Shown here in pieces: positions 35,716 through 42,091 of a DNA stretch of 64,000 nt. The DNA is from Candidatus Obscuribacterales bacterium (GTDB taxonomy: Bacteria; Cyanobacteriota; Vampirovibrionia; Obscuribacterales; Obscuribacteraceae): positions 776,724-840,723 of the forward strand of contig JAIETZ010000001.1 of NCBI GenBank assembly GCA_019744775.1, given 5' to 3'. The translations under genes and the position numbers were made by a program. The notes under the pieces were generated by a model that made no database searches, was not told the origin of the DNA, and was given only the letters and a program-made list of their open reading frames with translations. Within the stretch, counting starts at the first letter, position 1. Each line of letters opens with the position of its first letter.

Positions 35716-36477
35716 TTACTTTTTCAAAGCGATGCTCTTCTTGGTCAACGTCTTCTTTTTGGTTTCATATTCTTTCTTACTGAGGAGACCAGAGTTATAG
35801 AGTTTTTCCAGTGCTTCTGAAGCCTCAGGTATATCATTGGCTGCATTCGCCAAGGAAACTGGAGCATCTGATTGAGTAACAGATTTTGTTGGCAGTGGTT
35901 GCTCAGAGGTGGCAATATTTACAGCACCGACAGCTGCAACAGCCGGACTTATACCCGGTGCCGGTGTAGCTTCCACTAGCGAGTCACGATCCACATACGC
36001 ACTAATTTGAGTGCCAGCCGGGATAGTAGCGTCTTTGCCACGCATCAACAAAAAGAGCGGACAGATAACCACGCTCAGGGCAATAACAGGTCCAAGTTGA
36101 CCTTTGCCTTCACGATTTACAGCAGCTCTCAACGGGATCTTTTTGCCGTCAATCGACTTAGCTCCTTCCACTACCAACGAAAGCTGTCCCTTCTCACCAA
36201 GGCATCCTCTGCCCTCGAGCTTTGAAACCATGCCCCAAGCTGGAGCGCCGGACTTGATCAAAACAGTTTTACCATCAGAAGCCGTCACATCATCAATGAC
36301 TCGGAAGCTAACGCTATCTCCCTCGTGATTCGTACCAGAGGAAATTGAATCTAGAAGCTTAAGTCTAACCGGAGCGCCTTCTTCCAGTTTAATAGGATCA
36401 GCCAGAACCTGAAGCGGAGCCAACACACCATAGGTGAAGGCTGCAATCAGAACTATCGCTTTGCGATTTTGTTGCAC
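35716..36477 (-). CDS. Secreted protein with C-terminal SHOCT-like domain
   Basis: 253 aa, GTG start with AGGAGAG upstream. Signal peptide RKAIVLIAAFTYGVLAPLQVLA. A beta-rich domain (about 28-145) includes VRLKLLDSISSGTNHEGDSV and FRVIDDVT, a pattern also found in secreted proteins that limit surface polymer formation. One hydrophobic helix (VIALSVVICPLFLL, about 135) and a Pro/Ala linker follow. The C-terminal helix pair EALEKLYNSGLLSKKEYETKK is a SHOCT motif (short helical oligomerisation). It overlaps the upstream gene by 25 nt, so they are one transcript. Confidence 0.7.
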   Translation of the reverse strand: MQQNRKAIVLIAAFTYGVLAPLQVLADPIKLEEGAPVRLKLLDSISSGTNHEGDSVSFRVIDDVTASDGKTVLIKSGAPAWGMVSKLEGRGCLGEKGQLSLVVEGAKSIDGKKIPLRAAVNREGKGQLGPVIALSVVICPLFLLMRGKDATIPAGTQISAYVDRDSLVEATPAPGISPAVAAVGAVNIATSEQPLPTKSVTQSDAPVSLANAANDIPEASEALEKLYNSGLLSKKEYETKKKTLTKKSIALKK

Positions 36478-37238
36478 GGTTTTTTCTCTCCTGTCATATC
36501 ACAAGTCGTTTCAATGCCAATTACCTTCTGAGTCATGGTTTCGTCTTCTTCATTGATGACGCGACTCAGAGCAATTTGTCCAATATCTCCATTCTTCTTG
36601 GGAATAAAAACTATCTTCGAGATCGAACTCTCTGGGCCCAAATGTCCACCACGGAAGCTGTGCTCCGCAATATTCGCTTTAAGTGAGCCATTGGTGACTT
36701 TGGTGTGGGCACCAGAATACGCGAATGCTGGAACAGCCAAAAAGCCAAAGGAAATAACTCCAATCGGAATTCCCCAGGCAAGGGCTCTAAGAATTCCATT
36801 GCGTTTCACACTCTTATAAATTTCTGCCTCCGAAGGCACAGGGATCTTTTCTCCCTTAGAATCAACGAAATAAATTCCATCTTTAGGGATTTGAAGAAGC
36901 TTCCCAGATTTGTTGATGATGCTTATTCTGACTGGAATATATTTGGCTCTAACTTTTCCGTTGATGTCATTCTTGGCACCCGCGCTGGTATCTCTGATGG
37001 CGGTAATATCAACATCAATAGCCGCAGAATCTACTACTTTGAACTCAGTCTTAATTTCGCCGGGAAGAGCATCCGTTTGAGGCACAATTCCAGTCATGCC
37101 AGTAGAAGCACCGTGCTCTCCTCTCAACGTGGGAGCAGGCGCACTGGTAGTCTCAGCCAAGGCTATACCTGAGCACTGGGAAAAGTCGATTGAAAGAAAA
37201 AGCAAACTCAATATAAAGGACGGGTATCTCTTCGTCAT
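36453..37238 (-). CDS. Secreted protein of unknown function
   Basis: 261 aa. Signal peptide YPSFILSLLFLSIDFSQCSG. The mature region has a beta-sandwich-like stretch (KYIPVRISIINKSGKLLQIP, then GIYFVDSKGEKIPVPSEAEIY). A hydrophobic Gly/Ala helix (LAWGIPIGVISFGFLAVPAFAYSG shortened) lies at about residue 155. The C-terminal half is strand-rich (SKIVFIPKKNGDIGQIALS). The pair with the SHOCT protein suggests a two-gene envelope unit. Its ATG overlaps the stop of a tiny upstream ORF as ATGA. Confidence 0.65.
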   Translation of the reverse strand: MTKRYPSFILSLLFLSIDFSQCSGIALAETTSAPAPTLRGEHGASTGMTGIVPQTDALPGEIKTEFKVVDSAAIDVDITAIRDTSAGAKNDINGKVRAKYIPVRISIINKSGKLLQIPKDGIYFVDSKGEKIPVPSEAEIYKSVKRNGILRALAWGIPIGVISFGFLAVPAFAYSGAHTKVTNGSLKANIAEHSFRGGHLGPESSISKIVFIPKKNGDIGQIALSRVINEEDETMTQKVIGIETTCDMTGEKKPCNKIAKR

Positions 37239-37324
37239 TTCATGTCCATTTGCGGACCAACTTGGCCCTGTGGGGTAATACGAGGGATACCGAAGGAATA
37301 TGTTGTCATATCACCTTTGGGCAT
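37235..37324 (-). CDS. Possible 29-aa leader peptide overlapping the next gene by ATGA
   Basis: ATG 37324 to TGA 37235 encodes MPKGDMTTYSFGIPRI and then TPQGQVGPQMDMK. The stop and the start of the 36453-37238 gene overlap as ATGA, the normal sign of translational coupling, and that gene otherwise lacks a clear ribosome site. No strong ribosome site precedes the small ORF itself, so it is a tentative call. Confidence 0.35.
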   Translation of the reverse strand: MPKGDMTTYSFGIPRITPQGQVGPQMDMK

Positions 37325-37454
37325 GTCCGGTATTACAAAATTCAAATTTTTTTGGAGAATTTTGTCGGGGACACAAAGCCGTCACACGACCACGTGGATG
37401 CCTCCGCTCGTGGGGCGCCCAGGGCCTAACTCAAAAAAATAGGGCTGTAACTAA

Positions 37455-37510
37455 TTGTCCGACTCGGACTCATAGTTAGCAGAACGTTCCGGAGACATCG
37501 GTTACGCTTT
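37455..37510. repeat. 56-bp imperfect direct repeat, left copy (IS-end-like)
   Basis: TTGTCCGACTCGGAC followed by CATAGTTAGCAGAACGTTCC and GGAGACATCGG matches 38298-38353 at 44 of 56 positions. The two copies bracket the RHH-PIN toxin-antitoxin genes. The TTCCGGAxACA block looks like an insertion-sequence end. The remainder of 37325-37588 holds no gene that I can support. Confidence 0.6.
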
Positions 37511-37609
37511 CTGCCGAGATTCTTATACACCACATTTTGCAATTATATACATCATTATCTTGACATTTATACATCGCCCATCATATAATTGTCATTGAGG
37601 AAGCCACCA

Positions 37610-37849
37610 ATGCAAATGATTCGCAAGCAGATTTATTTAAATACCTGGCAAGATCAGCGGCTGGCAGAGTTATCCGAAGAAGTCGGCACCTCCGAGGCCG
37701 ATATCATCAGGCAGGCACTCGACGCATATTTCCTTGCTTTAGATGCACTGCCAAGTAATCACCCGCTGAGCGCCTTAGCTGGAATTGGCTCCAGCAAAAG
37801 TGGATCGGCAGGAGCTGCCGATCACGACAAAACCATCTACGGTGTCTGA
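37610..37849 (+). CDS. Ribbon-helix-helix antitoxin
   Basis: 79 aa from ATG 37610, chosen because GAGG lies 9 nt upstream; the frame begins at TTG 37589. RHH pattern: MIRKQIYLNTWQDQRLAEL, then EEVGTSEADIIRQALDAYF, the usual strand-helix-helix of CopG-like DNA binders. The C-terminal tail is flexible (SSKSGSAGAADHD) and would contact the toxin. The PIN toxin follows with a 1-nt overlap (TGATG). Confidence 0.85.
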   Translation: MQMIRKQIYLNTWQDQRLAELSEEVGTSEADIIRQALDAYFLALDALPSNHPLSALAGIGSSKSGSAGAADHDKTIYGV

Positions 37850-38277
37850 TGATTTTTGTTGATACGGGAGCGTTTTGCGCTTTCGCCGATCAAAAAGACA
37901 AATACCACCAAATAGCCGTCAGGCAGTTCTCGTTAATTTTGAACCAAAGGCTTCCTCTCATAACTTCTAATTTCGTGATCGATGAAACCTATACCTGGTT
38001 GCGTTACCACCTGGGCTACGATCAAGCTATAAAGTTTTTACAAACAATTCGCCAAGCCGAGCAGCAGAAAGAATCATCGCTTGAAATTATTACAATTACA
38101 CGTGAAATTGAAGATAAGGCAATGACAATCTTGAAAAAGTACAACGACCAGGACTTGTCGTTTACCGATGCTACAAGCCTTGCAGTCATTCAAAGAAAAA
38201 AGTTGAAGCAAGCCTTCTCCTTTGATAGTCATTTTTATCTTTTATCGATTGAGCTAATCCCCGGTGTTGTCGGCTAA
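37849..38277 (+). CDS. PIN-domain ribonuclease toxin
   Basis: 142 aa. First acidic ligand in MIFVDTGAFCAFADQKDKYH (Asp5), second Glu in SNFVIDETYTWLR (about residue 47), and C-terminal acidic ligands in DLSFTDATSLAVI (about 105) and AFSFDSHF (about 125). This is a complete PIN active site. The 3' end of the gene, including the stop and 8 nt beyond, is repeated at 40783-40866 with two mismatches. Confidence 0.9.
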   Translation: MIFVDTGAFCAFADQKDKYHQIAVRQFSLILNQRLPLITSNFVIDETYTWLRYHLGYDQAIKFLQTIRQAEQQKESSLEIITITREIEDKAMTILKKYNDQDLSFTDATSLAVIQRKKLKQAFSFDSHFYLLSIELIPGVVG

Positions 38278-38285
38278 ATGCGAAA
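38202..38285 (+). repeat. 84-bp direct repeat at PIN toxin 3' end, left copy (att-like)
   Basis: Starts GTTGAAGCAAGCCTTCTCC, ends TCGGCTAAATGCGAAA; 82 of 84 positions match 40783-40866. The duplication of a gene's 3' end on both sides of a 2.5-kb block is how integrative elements leave attL and attR. Confidence 0.8.
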
Positions 38286-38297
38286 ACGATTTTTCAG

Positions 38298-38353
38298 TTG
38301 TCAGGCCCGGACACATAATTAACAGAACATTCCGGACACACGGGTAACACTTT
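38298..38353. repeat. 56-bp imperfect direct repeat, right copy (IS-end-like)
   Basis: Partner of 37455-37510 in the same orientation, with ACATTCCGGACACACGGGTA in place of the left-copy block. It lies just downstream of the toxin and inside the att-like repeat pair. Confidence 0.6.
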
Positions 38354-38398
38354 CGTCCAGTTCTGGGCGTGTTAGGTGATATTGCACCGTGATCGTGA

Positions 38399-38845
38399 TT
38401 AAGTTCGGCTTCCCCAGATTTCCTCGGGCGGTATCCGTGCAAAGACATCCTGGTATCTGCTCAAAGTATCATCATATAGTCCGGCAAAAAAGCTATCTTC
38501 TTCGTTGCCACCCTTGGATGGCTCGTGGTGGACGAAGTCAGAGGAGAGTGCGTTTTTACAAAAAAGGTGGTAATTGCGCGTATACAGAAGATGCAAATGC
38601 CAGACAGTGTCAACGTGAACCGATGGCACCATTCTGTCTGGATATAGTTTTGTCAGAAGCATAAAGCGCTTATATTCTTCGATAGCCAGGGCAATGAAGT
38701 TGTTGTCCCAGTCCATTTCTTCGCGCAATACTGCAGAAAAGGGCTCTTCTGCAGTGGGGTCGTCAATTTCAAACGATTGAATTCTTTCCCAAAGCTCAGA
38801 CAATTCTGCAGCATGCGCAGTGGTGTTCGTTAGCGTAATTGTCAT
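38399..38845 (-). CDS. DUF1399/GRDP-like domain protein
   Basis: 148 aa. It has the family hallmark VDTVWHLHLLYTRNYHLFC (about residues 78-96), then FVHHEPSKGG (about 103) and a C-terminal RYQDVFARIPPEEIW. This is the pattern of the DUF1399 domain known from plant glycine-rich domain proteins and from bacterial proteins that carry Cys/Gly-rich tails. The upstream Trp/Tyr-rich helices fit as well. Here the Cys/Gly-rich element is not fused but encoded as a separate 57-aa gene that ends 6 nt before this ATG. Biochemical function is unknown. Confidence 0.75.
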   Translation of the reverse strand: MTITLTNTTAHAAELSELWERIQSFEIDDPTAEEPFSAVLREEMDWDNNFIALAIEEYKRFMLLTKLYPDRMVPSVHVDTVWHLHLLYTRNYHLFCKNALSSDFVHHEPSKGGNEEDSFFAGLYDDTLSRYQDVFARIPPEEIWGSRT

Positions 38846-38851
38846 GCTTTT

Positions 38852-39025
38852 TTAAGAGGCTGATTTGCAATTACCACCGCTGCCGTGACAACATTTGCCA
38901 GCCGAATTTTTATTCTTGGATCTTTTCCCTGGAAAGAAGGAGCCACGTACTTTCATGTCGACATATGCCGTTTTCTTGGAGTTGTCGTTTGATTTGTTGG
39001 TATCAACTAACTTCTGAGAATTCAT
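38852..39025 (-). CDS. 57-aa peptide with Cys/Gly-rich C-terminus
   Basis: ATG 39025 preceded by GGGGAAG; stop 6 nt before the DUF1399-like gene, which itself has no ribosome site and probably depends on this ORF for translation. The N-terminus is basic and Asn/Ser/Lys-rich (MNSQKLVDTNKSN), the centre reads YVDMKVRGSFFPGKRS, and the end is GKCCHGSGGNCKSAS. The CC-H-G-S-GG-N-C end looks like a metal-binding or modified-peptide core. There is no signal peptide. Function is not known; a precursor peptide or metal carrier is inference. Confidence 0.6.
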   Translation of the reverse strand: MNSQKLVDTNKSNDNSKKTAYVDMKVRGSFFPGKRSKNKNSAGKCCHGSGGNCKSAS

Positions 39026-39150
39026 AAACTTCCCCTATTATCTGCATTCTAATAATAGAGGATAATTTACTATCAGCTCAATTAATAGATGGTGCTTTTC
39101 AACTCAATTAATCTGAGCTAGTGCATTTCAACTTCAAAGGAGATCATTGA

Positions 39151-39432
39151 GTGAAAAGACATCTGTCGAGCATTCTGGTATTGGTTATCGCCTGTATTTT
39201 GCCGAATTTGAATTGTCCCTTATTTGCATGTGAAGCCGGACACAATGACAAAGACTCATGCAACCAAGCAACAGTGATTAGTAATCAGGGCACAATAATT
39301 GCCAACGAGCGCACGATAATTGAAAATCAGGAAAAGATCCTGGCAAAGCTGGATAAGATATTAGACAATCAGTCCAAGCTTGATACCATCGTTTCCAATC
39401 AAGAACAGTCTTTGAAGGATTCAAAGAAATAG
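39151..39432 (+). CDS. Small secreted coiled-coil protein with NQ repeats
   Basis: 93 aa, GTG start with AGGAG 9 nt upstream. Signal peptide LSSILVLVIACILPNLNC. Cys27, Cys37 and neighbouring residues (FACEAGHNDKDSC) may form a disulfide or bind metal. The rest is a regular coiled coil with the near-heptad elements VISNQGTII, IIENQEKIL, ILDNQSKL and VSNQEQSL. Such Asn-Gln layers give short parallel oligomers. It may be a periplasmic spacer or adhesin stalk. Confidence 0.72.
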   Translation: MKRHLSSILVLVIACILPNLNCPLFACEAGHNDKDSCNQATVISNQGTIIANERTIIENQEKILAKLDKILDNQSKLDTIVSNQEQSLKDSKK

Positions 39433-39442
39433 CAATTGGCGT

Positions 39443-39880
39443 CTAGGGCATGATGTAAGGATTGAGCAGCGACTCGATTTTATGCGGTCGCGGGCGGATG
39501 AACTTTGGAAGCTCCGAAATGACTGTATCTTGTACATCGACGAATTTGACGTTTTCAACTTTGGCAATGTTATCGAAAAACAAGTTGATGTTGATTTTCT
39601 TTCTGTCATAAATAACTACTGCTTCTATCGGCAAATGAAACGAAACCTCGGACATTTCTATTCCGTCAGCATTTCTTATATAGCCATTCATCCGTGCCAG
39701 GCAAATTGGGCAATGAGTGCCTTCGATGCGAAAGTAAATTAGATGCAGCTCGACAGGACTTTGCTGTTGCGCGTTGACTGGCTTGCTGTTAGCCGAAGGG
39801 ACCTCCTTGCACCAGGCGGCATCAGCGTTACAGATAACCGTTATGCTCAGCAGAATTGCTAAAGTTAAGTAATTGTGCAT
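39443..39880 (-). CDS. Secreted HMA-like protein with CPxC motif
   Basis: 145 aa from the ATG at 39880, chosen because GGGGTT lies 7 nt upstream; the frame extends to 39967. Signal peptide MHNYLTLAILLSITVICNADA. The mature part has an HMA-like order: YFRIEGTHCPICLARMNGYI (metal-binding CPIC), then IEAVVIYDRKKININLFFD and a C-terminal strand. HMA domains transfer Cu or other soft metals, or act on mercuric or cytochrome pathways. It is divergent from the DUF1573-cytochrome gene and its open frame overlaps that start. Confidence 0.72.
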   Translation of the reverse strand: MHNYLTLAILLSITVICNADAAWCKEVPSANSKPVNAQQQSPVELHLIYFRIEGTHCPICLARMNGYIRNADGIEMSEVSFHLPIEAVVIYDRKKININLFFDNIAKVENVKFVDVQDTVISELPKFIRPRPHKIESLLNPYIMP

Positions 39881-39965
39881 ATTCACTAACCCCAGCCGAT
39901 TAAATTCTTGCATTCTCACCACAAGTGCGGTTTCATAATACCAGTACTTTAGCAGAGAGGCAGCC

Positions 39966-40754
39966 ATGTTCGGAAAACCTTATTGCAAGGCAAAATTGCA
40001 AAACAAAGGGACAGTCGCTCTTATTGGCATTAGCCTCCTGTTATTAACTCTAGTTCTAATTAAACTCCCCAGTAAAGCAGAGGAAGCTAGTGTTTCGGAC
40101 CGCCCGCTAATTGACTTTGCTGAGAGGGCTTTTGATCTGGGCGAAGTAAAAGAAGGCACTGAGGTACACCATACTTTTACGGTCACAAATCGTGGTGGCA
40201 AAACCCTAACTATTGATCGCGTGTCATCTAGCTGCGGTTGTACCGTGCCGAGTATGAAAATTAAAAACATTGAGCCAGGCGCATCTGCTCCGCTTGAAGT
40301 GATGATGGACACTGCAATGAAGCAGGGAAAAGTAACTAAGGATATTGAGGTCTACTCAAACGATCCTAAATCTCCGAAATCGATAATTCAGCTGACCGTT
40401 ACCGTCCAAAATCTGCATGCCGGTTTGAGTAATGAGCAGAGAGCAAAAATATTTGAAGGTCGTTGTGCTGTGTGCCATGTACAGGTCGGGCTCGGGCTAA
40501 CTGGCGGCGACTTGTATGGCGCCGACTGCGCCATGTGTCATGGAAACAAGGCGCAAGGAGCAGTCGGTCCGGCGCTTGTTCCTCGAGACTATGCTGATCC
40601 GGCAGTTTATGGCTATATGGAAAAAATTACTTCTTACGGCAGCAAGTCCCATGCGTCCATGCCTGGATTTTTGATGGCAGCGGGAGGTCCTTTGACCGGT
40701 GAAGACATTAAATCGATCTTGCAGTTTTTGAAAGAACAAAGTCAGCGCAAATGA
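39966..40754 (+). CDS. DUF1573 domain fused to diheme cytochrome c
   Basis: 262 aa. N-terminal membrane anchor (VALIGISLLLLTLVLIKL, about residues 18-35). A DUF1573 Ig-like domain (about 50-145) contains the typical FDLGEVKEGTEVHHTFTVTN, SSCGCTVP and VYSNDPKSP pieces. The C-terminal domain carries two CxxCH sites (CAVCH near 162, CAMCH near 182) and a Met candidate in HASMPGFLM. DUF1573 is usually secreted alone; its fusion to a cytochrome is unusual. It may anchor electron transfer at the outer face of the membrane. Confidence 0.85.
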   Translation: MFGKPYCKAKLQNKGTVALIGISLLLLTLVLIKLPSKAEEASVSDRPLIDFAERAFDLGEVKEGTEVHHTFTVTNRGGKTLTIDRVSSSCGCTVPSMKIKNIEPGASAPLEVMMDTAMKQGKVTKDIEVYSNDPKSPKSIIQLTVTVQNLHAGLSNEQRAKIFEGRCAVCHVQVGLGLTGGDLYGADCAMCHGNKAQGAVGPALVPRDYADPAVYGYMEKITSYGSKSHASMPGFLMAAGGPLTGEDIKSILQFLKEQSQRK

Positions 40755-40782
40755 TTCTTGCAAGTGACGGCAGCATAAAACT

Positions 40783-40866
40783 GTTGAAGCAAGCCTTCTC
40801 CTTTGATAGTCATTTTTATCTTTTACCGATTGAGCTAATTCCCGGTGTTGTCGGCTAAATGCGAAA
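40783..40866 (+). pseudogene. PIN toxin 3'-end fragment (right 84-bp repeat, att-like)
   Basis: Encodes the last 25 residues of the PIN toxin at 37849-38277 (KQAFSFDSHFYLL then PGVVG and stop) with two base differences, but has no upstream coding sequence. Bounds the 38286-40782 block in direct orientation with the left copy at 38202-38285. Confidence 0.8.
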
Positions 40867-40896
40867 TACCATAAATTGCATCTGCAAATTTCAAGA

Positions 40897-41322
40897 CTAA
40901 AAAACCACTGCACGGAAGCCTTCGCGACTAGCAGCTTCCAGGAGCCTTTTGTCTAGGCATACAAAGTCGGATGACTTCGGCCGTTGCTCACAACCAATTA
41001 GCGCTGCAGCCAACTGCATAGCATCTGCTGCTGAAAGACGATGAACTCTTAATAGTCGAACCGCCGTATCCTTCACTGCTTCTGACGGTTGTACTATTCG
41101 CCAACTAACCTCTAACTCTTGAAGATACTCAAACGCTGCTGCCGCGTCTGAATGTTCAAACTTGCCGTCGCGCTCCAATCTGCAAATTCCCGAGCTGCAT
41201 TCAATGGAGCTTGCCCACCATACAGTCATAGATCCACGACTTTTGTAAGTTCTCCTAGCAGCTATTGAAGCCTTCTCATGAACTAGCAAAGGCATGATTG
41301 CTGAAGTATCCCAAAAGTTCAA
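40897..41322 (-). CDS. PIN-domain ribonuclease toxin (VapC-like)
   Basis: 141 aa. Acidic residues of the PIN site: Asp5 in MNFWDTSAIMPLL, Glu in WWASSIECSSGICR (about residue 40), Asp in LSAADAMQLAAALI (about 97) and Asp in DFVCLDKRLLEAA (about 118). The start is TTG at 41322, overlapping the antitoxin stop as TTGA. The toxin is paired with a Phd/YefM-type antitoxin, a combination often seen for VapC. Confidence 0.88.
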   Translation of the reverse strand: MNFWDTSAIMPLLVHEKASIAARRTYKSRGSMTVWWASSIECSSGICRLERDGKFEHSDAAAAFEYLQELEVSWRIVQPSEAVKDTAVRLLRVHRLSAADAMQLAAALIGCEQRPKSSDFVCLDKRLLEAASREGFRAVVF

Positions 41323-41621
41323 TAGCCTTCTTCCCTTTCATCTAAAAGATACTGAACCGCACTAACACCATGAGGTAATTTCGGTAAGGGCCCCTCAAAG
41401 AACCACTTACTCGGCATCGCCTTTTTAGCGCGTTTAATAATTCCAGCAGCCTCCAAACGTTGAAGGCGCGCCTCTTCGTCCTCGTCTTTCTCCGGAATAA
41501 TCGGCTCTATTCTGGCCACCGGCTTATTCCTATCAGTGATGAGAACAGTTTCGCCATTACGAACTAAATCCAGTATTGCGCTGAGGTTATTCTTTGTTTC
41601 GGATATTGAGGCTATTTTCAT
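41319..41621 (-). CDS. Phd/YefM-type antitoxin
   Basis: 100 aa from the ATG at 41621; the frame reaches 41663, but this ATG gives the standard family start MKIASISETKNNLSAILDLV, followed by NGETVLITDRNKPVARIEPI. The C-terminal half (charged helix and PKLPHGVSAVQYLLDE) would block the toxin. A perfect dyad lies just upstream at 41624-41636. Confidence 0.87.
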   Translation of the reverse strand: MKIASISETKNNLSAILDLVRNGETVLITDRNKPVARIEPIIPEKDEDEEARLQRLEAAGIIKRAKKAMPSKWFFEGPLPKLPHGVSAVQYLLDEREEGY

Positions 41622-41623
41622 AT

Positions 41624-41636
41624 GGCTATAATAGCC
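41624..41636 (-). promoter_or_regulatory. Palindromic operator candidate of Phd/PIN module
   Basis: GGCTAT-A-ATAGCC is a perfect 13-bp dyad 2 nt before the antitoxin ATG, a usual place for antitoxin autorepression. Confidence 0.55.
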
Positions 41637-41729
41637 TTTTTGCAAAGGCTTGTCAAGCTCCACCTACTTCTAACGATCACACACCCAGTCGCGAATTCGT
41701 TATGGTTTTCATAGTCCGATTAGTTGTTG

Positions 41730-41957
41730 TCACATTGTATAGCCGGGCTTCTTGTATAGCTTGTCCATATTCGGCTTGATTTCCACGTTATAAACCTTCT
41801 CTGCCCAGTCGTCTTTATTGATTTCTTCAATCGCGACGGAAACAGAGTCTTCGCTCTTATTGATGATTTCCGAAATATCTTTGGAAATGCGCTCAGCAAT
41901 CTGCTTTTTCACTTCCTCTGATCTTCCCGGCCAAAGTTTTACAACAACATGGGGCAT
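41730..41957 (-). CDS. 4-oxalocrotonate tautomerase family protein
   Basis: 75 aa. After Met removal the N-terminus is Pro-1, the catalytic base of the family (PHVVVKLWPGRSEEVKKQ). The helix-strand continuation SEDSVSVAIEEINKDDWAE matches the tautomerase fold, where the PDxVxVxIxExxxxxW pattern is common. GAGGAGATGAGCC precedes the ATG. Its physiological substrate is unknown; monocistronic. Confidence 0.9.
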   Translation of the reverse strand: MPHVVVKLWPGRSEEVKKQIAERISKDISEIINKSEDSVSVAIEEINKDDWAEKVYNVEIKPNMDKLYKKPGYTM

Positions 41958-42091
41958 GGCTCATCTCCTCTAGTGACTTGGTGCATCGTAGCTCAGAATG
42001 TCCGAGAACTGCATTCTGATTACCTTTTTATCATCGAGGTTGGCTAAACCCAATACAATTAAGATCTTCGTTAATTCACTCGAGGTCTACC

